From: Clostridium sp. DSM 17811
GTDB taxonomy: Bacteria; Bacillota; Clostridia; Clostridiales; Clostridiaceae
Length of the DNA: 64,000 bases
Assembly (NCBI RefSeq): GCF_018861905.1
Contig: NZ_JAHLDU010000016.1
Location: forward strand, 1-64,000
Direction: 5' to 3'
The notes beneath the pieces were generated by a model. The model was not told the DNA's origin and made no database searches. It worked only from the letters and a program-made list of their open reading frames with translations. The translations under genes were made by a program, and so were the position numbers. Below, in pieces: positions 1-9,243 of the stretch; the stretch's first letter is position 1; the number at the start of each line of letters is the position of its first letter.

Positions 1-47
1 GATTTTTTGTTGGTCTGAGATAATTGATTTTCTTCCCATAAAAAATA

Positions 48-100
48 GCTCTCCTTATAGTAAACAGTTTTATTATTTAACTGTCTACCATAAGGGGAGC
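48..100 (+). promoter_or_regulatory. leader hairpin covering a ribosome binding site
   Basis: GCTCTCCTTAT at 48-58 is complementary, with one mismatch, to ATAAGGGGAGC at 90-100. A short inner pair (AACAG with CTGT) tightens the loop. The distal arm contains the AAGGGGAG Shine-Dalgarno of the small gene that starts at 109, so the folded RNA would hide the site. Regulation is inferred from this geometry; the hairpin could also be a weak terminator of an upstream gene. Confidence 0.4.
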
Positions 101-108
101 ATATCATA

Positions 109-327
109 ATGAATGTCCCTAAATTCTTATTAATGGGGCTTCCCTCATTGTATTTTTCACTTGCTGTTTTCATATACTATAGTAGTAATCAATTAGTAAG
201 AAATATATTAGCATATCCTATTGGTATTTTATTAACTAGCAATCAAAGCTTTATATGGGTCTTCCCATTAATACTTGGATATTCAATTATTACGAGTTTT
301 CATAAAAAAATAGACGGTAGTAAATAG
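109..327 (+). CDS. small two-helix membrane protein, unknown
   Basis: This 72-residue protein has two hydrophobic stretches, at roughly residues 6-26 and 42-62, and a charged lysine-rich tail, so it is probably a small integral membrane protein. The ATG follows an AAGGGGAG ribosome site at a good distance. I do not recognise a family. It is convergent with the chemoreceptor gene just downstream, with only a few bases between the stops. It may be the last gene of an operon outside the window or a lone small gene. Its composition looks coding, but there is no motif to test. Confidence 0.5.
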   Translation: MNVPKFLLMGLPSLYFSLAVFIYYSSNQLVRNILAYPIGILLTSNQSFIWVFPLILGYSIITSFHKKIDGSK

Positions 328-333
328 ATCTAG

Positions 334-2046
334 TTATATTTTAAATTTTTGAATCATTTCATTAAGTTTTTCAGCAAGTTCTGCTTGGCTCTGAGCAGCC
401 TGTGCAACCTCGTGAATTGCTGAATTAGTTTCACTTATACTCCCTAGTATTTCCTGTGAACTAGCTGACGATTCTTCCGCAATTGAGGATACGTTTTCAA
501 TTGCATTTTTAACTTCTGAAATGGTTTCTGTTACATCATCCATTGAAGTCATAATATCTGTAGATAACCCATTATAGAAAGAAGCATCTTCTCCATACTG
601 CTTACCAACATTTATTAACATTTCATAATCTGGTTTAACTTGAGTTTCAATATATTCAAGTACCTCATTTGCATTGCCCGAAAGATTTTGAAAAGCCTTT
701 TCTACCCGCTCTGTTACTTCTTGAATGTTTTTAACAGTTTCGGTTGATTGCTCTGCAAGTGTTCTAACTTCATCAGCTACAACTGCGAATCCTTTACCTT
801 GTTCCCCAGCCCTAGCCGCTTCTATAGCTGCATTTAAAGCAAGAAGATTAGTTTGAGCCGCAATATCTCCTATTGCCTCCGCCATTATCTTTACCTCTTG
901 GACAACATTACCTTCCTCTATTGCTTTGATTATGTTTTTTTGCTTAATATCATATACCTCATTAGCTATTTTATAACTTTCATTTGCACTTACTTTAATT
1001 TCAGCAGCTCTTTTCTCTATTTCCTTTGCAGACTTAGTCCCATCGCTTGCCTTTTTTGCTACTTGTAGTGCATTTTGTGAAATATTTTCTGCTGTCGCAT
1101 TTACTTCTTCTGTAGTAGCACTTAGTTGCTGTGACCCACTTGAAATCTGCATTATTGATTCCTTAACAATTTCCATCTTCGATGATATCTCTTCTGTAGT
1201 TGCAGATAGTTCCTCACTCGTAGCACTGATACTCGAGGCATCCGTCATTATTTGTGTAATTAATATTTTTATATTTTCTCCAGCTTCATTTAAAGAAGTA
1301 GACATTTTTCCTAATTCATCACTTCCAGTAATCTTCATTTGTTGTGTTAAATCTCCATCTTTTAGATTATCCGCAAACTTCACAACAACATTTATTCTCT
1401 TTACGAGCCATATCGCCAAATTTATTCCTAATGCGAAACTTATTATTACTCCTACTATCATTATCACATTTAACAATCTAAAAGAATTACTAAATACAGA
1501 CTTATTTATATTCCATTTATTTTGAGCTGAGGTTGTATTCTCTTTTATTATTGCTGACAAACCATCTTTTACAGGTGTTCTAAGTAAACCATACTCATTT
1601 TTGTAAACTCTTGTACCTTCTGCGTAGTTACCACTTTCGGCCAAACTTACTACCTTATTTAAGGACTCATAGTATGCTGGTAATGAAGCTTTCAATTTGT
1701 TATAGTTTTGCTTCTCCTTATCATTAGCAAAAGGTATCTTCTCGTACTCAGTAAAGAGTTTAGTATTCTCAATTAACATTTTACTCATGTCATCTTTCAT
1801 ATGAGCCATTTCATTTTTAAATTTAACATTAAGCACATGTTCTAAATCTATCTTTTCTTTGTAGCTGTTACCTTGGATTGTATATATCTTCTCTAGCCTA
1901 ATTAAACTATTTTCGTAAATAAAATTACCATTGTTATTAATAGTACTCATGCTCCTTAGACCAAGGACACCAACACTAAGTAGAAATACAGCACTTATTA
2001 TACTAGTTGCAAATAGTTTTTGCGATATCTTCATTTTCTTTAACAT
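334..2046 (-). CDS. methyl-accepting chemotaxis protein
   Basis: Membrane chemoreceptor that signals to CheA/CheW. It has a first membrane helix at about residues 11-30, an extracellular four-helix-bundle-type sensor to about 185, a second helix at about 190-215, a HAMP linker, and a long coiled signalling domain. The kinase-contacting hairpin tip shows [20 protein letters not shown] and [18 protein letters not shown]. The C-terminal helix carries the [19 protein letters not shown] ending also seen in the chemoreceptor at 24.9 kb. An AGGGGGAA ribosome site precedes the ATG. It is transcribed alone. The ligand cannot be read from sequence. At 570 residues it is normal length for the class. Confidence 0.93.
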   Translation of the reverse strand: MLKKMKISQKLFATSIISAVFLLSVGVLGLRSMSTINNNGNFIYENSLIRLEKIYTIQGNSYKEKIDLEHVLNVKFKNEMAHMKDDMSKMLIENTKLFTEYEKIPFANDKEKQNYNKLKASLPAYYESLNKVVSLAESGNYAEGTRVYKNEYGLLRTPVKDGLSAIIKENTTSAQNKWNINKSVFSNSFRLLNVIMIVGVIISFALGINLAIWLVKRINVVVKFADNLKDGDLTQQMKITGSDELGKMSTSLNEAGENIKILITQIMTDASSISATSEELSATTEEISSKMEIVKESIMQISSGSQQLSATTEEVNATAENISQNALQVAKKASDGTKSAKEIEKRAAEIKVSANESYKIANEVYDIKQKNIIKAIEEGNVVQEVKIMAEAIGDIAAQTNLLALNAAIEAARAGEQGKGFAVVADEVRTLAEQSTETVKNIQEVTERVEKAFQNLSGNANEVLEYIETQVKPDYEMLINVGKQYGEDASFYNGLSTDIMTSMDDVTETISEVKNAIENVSSIAEESSASSQEILGSISETNSAIHEVAQAAQSQAELAEKLNEMIQKFKI

Positions 2047-2310
2047 TTTTAATTCCCCCTGTTAACTTTTTTTATATTTAATTCTACATAATTATATAGT
2101 ACTGTGTTGTAATATAATTTCATTCTCTTTTATTCTATCGAGTGTTAAATTATATTCTTAACCCATATGTTTTTTACTATTATGTAAAACAGTTGCAATT
2201 TTGTAAAAGCAAGTATTGTATTTGTATAAATGCATATATTTATTCCTATCTAAATACAATTTTAATTGATTTTTAGAAAAAAATTTGTGTTATTTTCATA
2301 AAACATAAGA

Positions 2311-2346
2311 AAACCTACAACTAATTTATTAATTAATTGTAGGTTT
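2311..2346. terminator. bidirectional stem-loop
   Basis: AAACCTACAA at 2311-2320 pairs perfectly with TTGTAGGTTT at 2337-2346 around an AT-rich 16-base loop. There is no long T-run immediately after it on the plus side, so it is only a plausible terminator. It lies in the 450-base gap between the chemoreceptor promoter and the MATE gene's promoter-distal end. Confidence 0.35.
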
Positions 2347-2349
2347 CAC

Positions 2350-2377
2350 TGGTGGATACGAGGGGCGATGAACCCCT
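2350..2377 (-). other. tRNA 3'-end-like fragment (T arm, acceptor strand, CCA)
   Basis: Read on the minus strand, this gives a five-base-pair T stem (AGGGG with CCCCT) closing a seven-base loop TTCATCG, then seven acceptor-strand bases CGTATCC, a discriminator A and CCA. No matching 5' acceptor strand, D arm or anticodon arm lies upstream within 100 bases. The loop lacks the nearly invariant A58. It therefore resembles a decayed tRNA end such as an integration-site scar, or it is a chance match. The remaining 2047-2496 interval shows no gene. Confidence 0.3.
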
Positions 2378-2496
2378 GTTAGTTATGTTTTTTTTAGATA
2401 TTTCAGTTTTTTTTTATAGCATAGGGTTTATTCTATATGAGGAAATTCATAGCTTTACAATTTAAATTCACTATCATAATTAAAAAGACATGTAAA

Positions 2497-3855
2497 TTAT
2501 CCTTCGGTTATACAAATTGGCTTATTCACTCCATACAATTTTTTATGAGTTATATAGTAAGCAATTGCTAAAGGTATACAAGAACCAATCCATGCAAGAG
2601 GACTTGCCATGGAGACACCTGTAAAACCTAAGTATTTTGATAAAATAATAGCAGCAAAGATTCGCATAATTAGTTCCATAACTCCCGCTAAAGTAGGAGC
2701 AAGACTCTGTCCTAATCCTTGAAGACTATATCTGTAAATAAAAAGTAGCGCTAACACAAAGTACATTGATCCATTTATGTTTAAATAGGTTTGTGCAAGA
2801 GATACTACTTTGGGTTGATTATCCCCTACAAAAAGTAATATCATAAAACGACCAGCTAAAATATTGAACAGACCAACAATAATACTAAAACCTACTGATA
2901 TGATACTACATTGCTTTATACCAATACGGATTCTGTCTATTTTACCTGCACCATAATTTTGGGCTACAAATGTGGCCATTGTAATACCAAATGACATCAT
3001 AGGTTGAATTGCTAGTGTATCAATTTTTTGTGCTGCAGTGTATGCCGCTACGGATAGTTCGCCTAAATTATTTAGTGCAAATTGAACACTAATTGCACCA
3101 ATTGCTATAATAGAAGCCTGAAATGCCATAGGAAGACCCATTCTTAAATGCTCCCATATGATTTTTTTTGTTAAATGCCAATCACTCCTGTGTAGTTTTA
3201 AAATAGGCATATTTCTCATGATATGCCTAAAGCATAATATAGCAGAAATTCCTTGAGATATTGTAGTTGCCCAGGCAGCTCCTGCAACCCCCATATTGAA
3301 GCTTAAAATAAATACGAAATCTAAAATTATATTTAAAACACTAGCAATAACTAAAAATATTAGGGGTGTTCGGCTGTCTCCCAAAGCTCTCATAACATTA
3401 GAAAACAAGTTAAATAACATTGACACTATAATGCCCCAGAAAATTATAATTATAAAATTATAAGCACCTTCTATTATTTCTGGTGGTGTATGCATTATCT
3501 CTAAAATTGGTCGTGCAAATATTACGCTTACAATTGTAAGCACCATTGTGATTAATAAACTTAGCACAATACTTGCTACATAACTATGTCTTACCCCCTG
3601 TTTATCTCCAGCTCCAAAACAGGTAGCTGTGATTATGGAAAATCCAGCAGTTAATCCTTGTGAAAATCCAAGTATAAGAAACATAATGCTCCCTGTACAG
3701 CCTACTGTTGCTAGAGCATTAATTCCCATTGTACGTCCCACAATCAAAGTATCTGCTAAGCTATAAAATTGCTGAAAAATATTACCTATAAGTAACGGCA
3801 GTGTGAAAACTAAAATAATTTTAGCTGGACTGCCCTTTGTTAAATCTCGTATCAT
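2497..3855 (-). CDS. MATE family efflux transporter
   Basis: Twelve-helix multidrug/toxin extrusion antiporter of the plasma membrane, 452 residues, normal for the family. The N-terminus (KIILVFTLPLLIGNIFQQFY, then ADTLIVGR) is the usual first MATE repeat. The second repeat begins near residue 235, with GLPMAFQASIIAIGAISVQ. Such proteins export cationic drugs or metabolites using Na+ or H+ gradients, and the substrate cannot be assigned. It appears monocistronic, with no regulator attached. A ribosome site of the GGAGGGC type stands before the ATG. Confidence 0.9.
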   Translation of the reverse strand: MIRDLTKGSPAKIILVFTLPLLIGNIFQQFYSLADTLIVGRTMGINALATVGCTGSIMFLILGFSQGLTAGFSIITATCFGAGDKQGVRHSYVASIVLSLLITMVLTIVSVIFARPILEIMHTPPEIIEGAYNFIIIIFWGIIVSMLFNLFSNVMRALGDSRTPLIFLVIASVLNIILDFVFILSFNMGVAGAAWATTISQGISAILCFRHIMRNMPILKLHRSDWHLTKKIIWEHLRMGLPMAFQASIIAIGAISVQFALNNLGELSVAAYTAAQKIDTLAIQPMMSFGITMATFVAQNYGAGKIDRIRIGIKQCSIISVGFSIIVGLFNILAGRFMILLFVGDNQPKVVSLAQTYLNINGSMYFVLALLFIYRYSLQGLGQSLAPTLAGVMELIMRIFAAIILSKYLGFTGVSMASPLAWIGSCIPLAIAYYITHKKLYGVNKPICITEG

Positions 3856-3942
3856 AAAAATTGCCCTCCGTTAATATTCTGTTTAATTCCATCCTTTAAT
3901 TATGTATATCGGATTTTATAGTACTTACCTTAACACTCTCTT

Positions 3943-4971
3943 TTACGGGGTAACTCTACGTCCATAAGTAAAATCACTATTAAGTGATTGAACTCTTATT
4001 ACAGCCCCTGTGTGAGGTGCATTTATCATGTTTCCATTCCCAATATATATTCCTACATGATGAGCAGGAGTTCCGAAAAACACCAAATCTCCCGGCCTAA
4101 GATCAGCTCTAGATACAAGTGTTCCTACATTTTGTTGATCCTCTGAAACCCTTGGTAAGTTTACTCCAAAGTGTCCAAATACATATTGTGTAAAACCTGA
4201 GCAGTCGAAGCCTGTAGGGCTTGTTCCCCCCCATAAATAAGGAATACCAAGAAAATCTGAAGCATATGCTAAAACTGGATTAGAAGAAAATATAGCCTCA
4301 TTTGTTTTTTTCTCTAGAGCTACTTCTTTTGCTATGCCAGCTTGATCGGTTACCATTTGTGAACCATATTGATTTTCCTCAGCATTTAATTGTGTTACCA
4401 ATACAATTTGATCTGTTTTTTGTTTTGTTAAAGTAGCTAATTTCTTTTTATTGTCAACTCTTAAAGATAACAACTTTGTACTTTTTGTATCTAGTGCTAC
4501 CTTTTTCAAATTAATCTCTGCCTCATTTGTTTTTAAATCACTAATAACATTTTGATCAAATTTTTCTATCATTTTTACATTTTCTACTCTGGATATAAAA
4601 TCATTTATGCCATTTGAAGCTAGGATAACTTCTATAAGGCTTGATGAGCCACCCATATACATTGCTCGCATTCTTTTATTAAAAAGTATCTGTTCTGCTT
4701 TGATATTACGCTCTATATCTAAAATATTCATTTGGTCTTGTTTAATATCTTTTTGTATTTTTGATATATTATTTTCATTAATTTTGATTTTAGATATAAT
4801 TGCTTCAATTTGATTGTCCGTAATCTCTACTTTAATTACAAGATTATTTTTTTTAGTTTGAATCTGCTGAATTTTTATCTTATCTGACGCAGGATCTGCG
4901 TATACGTTAGTAAACCCAACGCTCATAGTTACAACAAGTGCCATTATGGCTACCCCGATTTTCTTGTTCAT
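3943..4971 (-). CDS. secreted NlpC/P60 peptidoglycan endopeptidase
   Basis: Cell-wall hydrolase of 342 residues. It has a cleavable signal peptide at residues 1-25 (hydrophobic core, then VYADP), a long coiled coil at about residues 30-215 like those of CwlO/PcsB-type hydrolases, and a C-terminal NlpC/P60 domain. Catalytic residues are visible: Cys257 in FDCSGF, His in AHHVGIYIG (304/305) and a third polar position at His320. The enzyme is expected to cut stem peptides during growth or separation, and the coiled coil probably mediates control by FtsEX-like partners. AGGGGG precedes the ATG. It is transcribed alone. Confidence 0.92.
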   Translation of the reverse strand: MNKKIGVAIMALVVTMSVGFTNVYADPASDKIKIQQIQTKKNNLVIKVEITDNQIEAIISKIKINENNISKIQKDIKQDQMNILDIERNIKAEQILFNKRMRAMYMGGSSSLIEVILASNGINDFISRVENVKMIEKFDQNVISDLKTNEAEINLKKVALDTKSTKLLSLRVDNKKKLATLTKQKTDQIVLVTQLNAEENQYGSQMVTDQAGIAKEVALEKKTNEAIFSSNPVLAYASDFLGIPYLWGGTSPTGFDCSGFTQYVFGHFGVNLPRVSEDQQNVGTLVSRADLRPGDLVFFGTPAHHVGIYIGNGNMINAPHTGAVIRVQSLNSDFTYGRRVTP

Positions 4972-5194
4972 TTTTATCCCCCTATATGTAATTTTCTCTT
5001 CCTAATTCCTACAAAATGACTTATTTAATTATATAACTTTAAAGTATTTATAACAAATTTTATATATGTAAATTATATCATATTTCTGTATTATATTTTC
5101 TAAAAATATTAACCTTTACCTCTTCTATATCAGTTTTTTTCTTTTTACATCTTCATTCTAGAATTGTATTTTTTGTTAAAATATGGTCTAAATC

Positions 5195-5269
5195 TAATGA
5201 AACGCAAAAAAACATGACCGAATATGATCGAATTCTAGTGAAACGTAAATAAAACATGACCGAATATGA
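5195..5269 (+). promoter_or_regulatory. twin direct repeats upstream of fruK
   Basis: Two units of about 33 bases, 5195-5227 and 5236-5269, share the core TGAAACG...CATGACCGAATATGA and start 41 bases apart, close to four helical turns. DeoR-family fructose repressors (FruR) commonly bind direct repeats at this position before fruK. Identity of the binder is inference because no fruR gene is present in the window. Confidence 0.55.
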
Positions 5270-5353
5270 ACATATATGTTGTTTAAGAACTGGTTTTATA
5301 TTATCATGTATATATGGACGTTAAAAATAAATACAAAAGGTAGTGACGAAAAG

Positions 5354-6268
5354 ATGATATATACAGTAACTTTTAATCCAGCTATAGATTATGTTATAAC
5401 CGTGGATGATTTTAAAGCAGGATTAATTAATAGAGTTGCCAGTGAAGAAAAATTTGCTGGTGGAAAAGGTATAAATGTATCAAGAGTTTTAAATAATTTT
5501 GGAATAAAAACTAAGGCTTTAGGTTTTGTTGGAGGTTTTACTGGAAAATTCATCATTGATTCATTGGAGTCTCAAGGTGTTGAAACTGACTTTATTGAGA
5601 TAAGTGGTGATACAAGAATAAACGTTAAACTCAAATCTAAAGAAGAGACGGAAATCAATGGAGCTGGTCCAATTATAAAAGATGAGGACTTAAGTAAGTT
5701 ATTTAAAATAGTAGAAGGTTTAACTTCAGATGACTATCTAGTATTGTCAGGAAATGTTCAGAAGTCTGTTCCAACGGACATATATGCTAGGCTTCAAAAA
5801 AAGTGTGCTTCTAATAATGTAAAAGTTGTAGTTGATACTACAGGTGATGCTTTAGTCGCAACGCTTCCGAATAAACCATTTTTAATAAAACCTAATAATC
5901 ATGAACTAGGTGAAATATTTAATAAAGAACTTACAGATACAGATGAGATTATTGAATATGCAAAAAAACTTATTGTTATGGGTGCACAGAATGTAATTAT
6001 ATCTATGGCAGAAAGAGGAGCTCTTCTAATTTGTGAAAGTGGAGTTTATCATGCAACACCAGCAAAAGGAAAAGTACAGAATTCAGTTGGTGCAGGAGAT
6101 TCAGTTATTGCAGGATTTTTAGCTAAGTACTCAAGGTCAAATGATCTAATTGAAGCATTTAGATGGGGAGCTACATCTGGAAGTGCTACAGCATTTTCAA
6201 AGGATTTATGTAAAAAAGAAGATATTGAGCATTATTTAGCGCAGGTAATTGTAAATAAATTAGATTAA
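5354..6268 (+). CDS. fruK: 1-phosphofructokinase
   Basis: Cytosolic PfkB-family kinase that phosphorylates fructose 1-phosphate to fructose 1,6-bisphosphate. The longer reading frame opens at 5276. I chose the ATG at 5354 because MIYTVTFNPAIDY is the canonical FruK N-terminus, it gives the normal length of 304 residues, and an AAGGTAG-like site precedes it. GGKGINVSRVL near the start and GAGDSVIAGFLAKY near the end are the two PfkB signatures, and the Asp of GAGD is the catalytic base. It is followed 67 bases later by the fructose PTS permease gene, the product of which supplies its substrate. Confidence 0.95.
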   Translation: MIYTVTFNPAIDYVITVDDFKAGLINRVASEEKFAGGKGINVSRVLNNFGIKTKALGFVGGFTGKFIIDSLESQGVETDFIEISGDTRINVKLKSKEETEINGAGPIIKDEDLSKLFKIVEGLTSDDYLVLSGNVQKSVPTDIYARLQKKCASNNVKVVVDTTGDALVATLPNKPFLIKPNNHELGEIFNKELTDTDEIIEYAKKLIVMGAQNVIISMAERGALLICESGVYHATPAKGKVQNSVGAGDSVIAGFLAKYSRSNDLIEAFRWGATSGSATAFSKDLCKKEDIEHYLAQVIVNKLD

Positions 6269-6335
6269 TATCTAGTTATTAATTGACCTGTTCATATAAC
6301 CTAACTAAGCTTGTATTTATCACAGGAGGAAAAAT

Positions 6336-8204
6336 ATGAAAATAACAGAACTTTTAAAAAAGAATACTATTATTCTAGATTTAAAGTCTAATAGTAAAGC
6401 AGAGGTAATTGATGAATTAGTAAATAAACTTGATAGTGCTGGAATGTTAAACGACAAGGAAGAATATAAAAAAGCAATCTTAAAAAGAGAAGCAGACTTC
6501 TCAACTGGAATTGGGGAAGGTATAGCTATCCCTCATGCAAAGGTTGCGGCTGTAAAAACTCCAGCATTAGCTTTTGGACGTTCTACAGCTGGAATTGATT
6601 TTGATTCATTAGATGATGCTCCTGCAAACATATTTTTTATGATTGCAGCAACTGAAGGTGCTAATAATACACATTTGGAAACACTTTCAAGATTATCTAC
6701 TCTTCTTATGAATGAAGATTTCAAAGAAAAACTTCTTATTGTTAAAACACCTGAAGAAGTTTTAAGTTTAATTGATAGTCAAGAAGAGGAAAAATTAGAA
6801 GAAGAGAGTGCCGAGGAAGAAGAAATAGTAGAGGTAAAAGGTTCAAAAGGTTTAGTACTCGCAGTAACCGCATGTCCTACAGGTATAGCACATACTTATA
6901 TGGCAGCAGATGCCTTAAAGAATAAGGCTAAGGAAATGGGCGTAGACATAAAGGTTGAAACCAATGGTGCTACAGGAGTTAAAAATAGATTAACGGATGA
7001 TGAAATAGAAAGGGCTACTGGAATAATCGTAGCTGCTGACAAACAAGTTGAAATGGCAAGGTTTAACGGTAAAAAAGTAGTTATAGTTCCTGTTGTACAA
7101 GGAATTAAAAAACCAGAAGAACTTATAAATCAAGCACTAAATGGTGAAGCGCCTGTTTATAATAATGCTGGTGGTAATAAAGCTTCTACTGGAAGCGAAA
7201 AAACAGGATTTTATAAACATCTTATGAGTGGTATTTCAAATATGCTTCCTTTCATTGTTGGTGGAGGAATATTAATAGCTTTATCATTTATATTCGAAAA
7301 GAGTTCAAATCCAAACTTGTTATATTTGTCTAAACTGCTTTCGGTAGTTGGAAGCGATAATGCTTTTGCACTTATGGTACCAGTACTTGCTGGTTTTATA
7401 GGTATGAGTATTGCAGACAGGCCAGGTTTTGCGCCTGCAATGGTAGGTGGATTCTTAGCATACCAAAGTAATGCAGGATTTCTTGGTGGAATTATTGCAG
7501 GATTTCTTGGTGGTTATGTAGTATTACTTCTTAAGAAGGTTTTTTCAAAATTACCAGAGGCCCTTGAGAGTATAAAACCGGTGCTTATATATCCACTTTT
7601 AGGTATTTTTATTACCGGTGCTATAATGTACATTTGTATAGATGGACCAGTTGTTCAAATTAACCTTTTACTTCAACATTGGTTAGGTGGAATGGGCACA
7701 GGGAACAAAGTTCTACTAGGTATTATACTAGGCGGAATGATGGCAGTTGATATGGGCGGTCCAATAAACAAGGCTGCATTTGCATTTGGAATTGCTATGA
7801 TAGCTTCAAAAAATTACTATCCACATGCAGCTGTAATGGCTGGTGGTATGTCTGCACCCCTAGGTATTGCACTTGCTACTTCATTCTTTAAAAATAGATT
7901 TACTAAGCAAGAAAGAGAAACTGGTCTTAGTTGTTATATAATGGGTGCTTGTTTTGTAACAGAAGGAGCAATACCTTTTGCAGCAGCAGATCCAGCAAGA
8001 GTAATTCCAGCAACAGTAATAGGATCAGCCGTAGCTGGTGGACTTTCATTGTTTTTTAATATAGGAATGCCAGTTCCACATGGCGGTATATTTGTAGTTG
8101 CCTTAGTTAAAGGAAGTCCATTACTTTATTTACTATCGATTTTGATAGGAGCTGCAGTAACCTGCATAATACTAGGAATTTTAAAAAAACCAAAAGATAT
8201 TTAA
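6336..8204 (+). CDS. fruA: PTS fructose transporter subunit IIABC
   Basis: Single-chain enzyme II of 622 residues. It imports fructose across the membrane and delivers it as fructose 1-phosphate. Domains in order: IIA at about 1-150 with phosphorylated His67 (IAIPHAK), an acidic Glu-rich linker, IIB at about 170-270 with Cys180 (VTACPTGIAHTY), then the membrane IIC domain at about 290-620. An ACAGGAGG ribosome site precedes the ATG. It is co-transcribed with fruK. The usual third partner, a DeoR-type fruR, is missing upstream. The operon end is marked by a long hairpin. Confidence 0.95.
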   Translation: MKITELLKKNTIILDLKSNSKAEVIDELVNKLDSAGMLNDKEEYKKAILKREADFSTGIGEGIAIPHAKVAAVKTPALAFGRSTAGIDFDSLDDAPANIFFMIAATEGANNTHLETLSRLSTLLMNEDFKEKLLIVKTPEEVLSLIDSQEEEKLEEESAEEEEIVEVKGSKGLVLAVTACPTGIAHTYMAADALKNKAKEMGVDIKVETNGATGVKNRLTDDEIERATGIIVAADKQVEMARFNGKKVVIVPVVQGIKKPEELINQALNGEAPVYNNAGGNKASTGSEKTGFYKHLMSGISNMLPFIVGGGILIALSFIFEKSSNPNLLYLSKLLSVVGSDNAFALMVPVLAGFIGMSIADRPGFAPAMVGGFLAYQSNAGFLGGIIAGFLGGYVVLLLKKVFSKLPEALESIKPVLIYPLLGIFITGAIMYICIDGPVVQINLLLQHWLGGMGTGNKVLLGIILGGMMAVDMGGPINKAAFAFGIAMIASKNYYPHAAVMAGGMSAPLGIALATSFFKNRFTKQERETGLSCYIMGACFVTEGAIPFAAADPARVIPATVIGSAVAGGLSLFFNIGMPVPHGGIFVVALVKGSPLLYLLSILIGAAVTCIILGILKKPKDI

Positions 8205-8227
8205 AATAATTAAAAGTTAATGACTAA

Positions 8228-8299
8228 TAGGCCCCCTAAGCATCATGGATAATATCAACTCAAGTAGTTAATATTAAAATATGATGGTTAGGGGGTCTA
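8228..8299 (+). terminator. long near-perfect hairpin after fruA
   Basis: The 19-base arms 8228-8246 and 8281-8299 pair at 17 positions. A second, inner stem (TAATAT.AACT with AGTTAATATTA) extends the pairing almost to the loop. TCTTT follows rather than a long T-run. It probably ends the fru transcript, but its size of 72 bases is unusual and a small RNA or MITE-like insertion is possible. Confidence 0.5.
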
Positions 8300-8476
8300 T
8301 CTTTATGGAAAAATTAAACCTTGCTTTATATATTAAGTATACATAATGTAACACTCCTTTATTTTTAACATATCATATATAAGGTCTAAGTACCTGAAAT
8401 AAAGTAACTAATAATTATGCTAGTCTACTCTATTTTATTTCTTATACCAAACTTTATATTAAAGGAGTATTTATGA

Positions 8477-9055
8477 ATGAAAACAGACGATAACCGTGAA
8501 AAATTGAGGCTTATAAAGCATTTTTTTATTTTCAACATGTTACAACAACCATCTTGTTTTATAAATATTAATAAAGCAGCTAAAAAAAACTCAGCAAATA
8601 TCAAACAAGAAAATAGATACCCAAATAACTTATCTACAGAAAAGAGTTCAAAGGATAAGCTAAGTACAGAATCTGCAATTCCAATCTGTGATAAATTAAC
8701 TATGGCAAAATTTCTCGTCATTTTAAAACTCTTACAACGACCATATTCTAATAAAAATATGAATAAAACATCTAAAAGCAACCCAATAAATATTAGGAAT
8801 GAAAATAGAGTAATACCAAATAATTTAGATTTAATTAACAATTCAAAAAATGAAAATTCAAAATTTATGTTTTTTATTCAACGAGTAACTTTTAAAAATA
8901 ATTCAGAAACTATAAACAAAAAAAGTGAAATTAATACTACAGATGATATTTATGAAAATGATGATTACTTAGAAAGTTCAACACCAACTTTGCCCATTTT
9001 AATAGAAGAAAAAGATATTCCTATTAAATCATCTCCTGGGTCGCTGCAATATTAA
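8477..9055 (+). CDS. internally duplicated hydrophilic protein, unknown
   Basis: A 192-residue Asn/Lys/Ser-rich protein I do not recognise. Two related blocks are visible, at about residues 9-55 and 73-118. Each has a hydrophobic start, LLQ(Q/R)P, an asparagine-lysine stretch, then (Q/R)NENR..PNNL. A looser third copy may follow. The ATG at 8477 has AAAGGAG ten bases upstream, which favours this strand over the overlapping opposite frame with hydrophobic runs. A stem-loop terminator lies 60 bases after the stop. There are no signal peptide or catalytic motifs. It could be a structural or spore-associated protein, but that is a guess. Confidence 0.5.
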   Translation: MKTDDNREKLRLIKHFFIFNMLQQPSCFININKAAKKNSANIKQENRYPNNLSTEKSSKDKLSTESAIPICDKLTMAKFLVILKLLQRPYSNKNMNKTSKSNPINIRNENRVIPNNLDLINNSKNENSKFMFFIQRVTFKNNSETINKKSEINTTDDIYENDDYLESSTPTLPILIEEKDIPIKSSPGSLQY

Positions 9056-9113
9056 CGACTCTAGAAGGAGATTTATATCCCGACTGAGGTTTTCTAATTG
9101 TTAGGGCATGTAA

Positions 9114-9135
9114 CTCCCACTTATAAAAGTGGGAG
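9114..9135 (+). terminator. rho-independent terminator
   Basis: CTCCCACTT pairs with AAGTGGGAG around the loop ATAA, followed by ACTTTCTTT. It ends the transcript of the duplicated unknown protein. Confidence 0.7.
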
Positions 9136-9166
9136 ACTTTCTTTGAGAAATGATTTTAAGTAAATT

Positions 9167-9186
9167 TTATTATCAATTGATAATAA
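9167..9186 (+). promoter_or_regulatory. metalloregulator-like palindrome upstream of the CDF gene
   Basis: TTATTATCAATTGATAATAA is a perfect 20-base palindrome of the AT-rich type bound by Fur, PerR, Zur or MntR-like repressors. Its core ATTATCAATTGA recurs at 9257-9268, between the promoter and the start codon. Which metal is sensed is not determined. Confidence 0.5.
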
Positions 9187-9214
9187 GTATTATCAAATAT
9201 TTCCATTATAATTA

Positions 9215-9243
9215 TTGATTTTAAAGGAATCTTGGACTATAAT
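9215..9243 (+). promoter_or_regulatory. sigma-A promoter of the CDF transporter
   Basis: TTGATT at 9215-9220 and TATAAT at 9238-9243 are separated by 17 bases. The two ATTATCAATTGA sequences flank it, one upstream and one just after the expected start, consistent with repression. Confidence 0.65.

Noticed and set aside
2361-2390. Rho-independent terminator made of AGGGG/CCCCT and the later T-run
   Set aside because: The T-run begins about ten bases after the stem and the stem is only five pairs. The tRNA-like reading explains more of the sequence.
8425-8841. Opposite-strand frame with hydrophobic runs, a possible membrane protein
   Set aside because: It starts with TTG without a ribosome site, while the overlapping plus-strand frame has AAAGGAG, a terminator and internal repeats. 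The hydrophobicity is explained as the reverse of Asn/Lys-rich codons.
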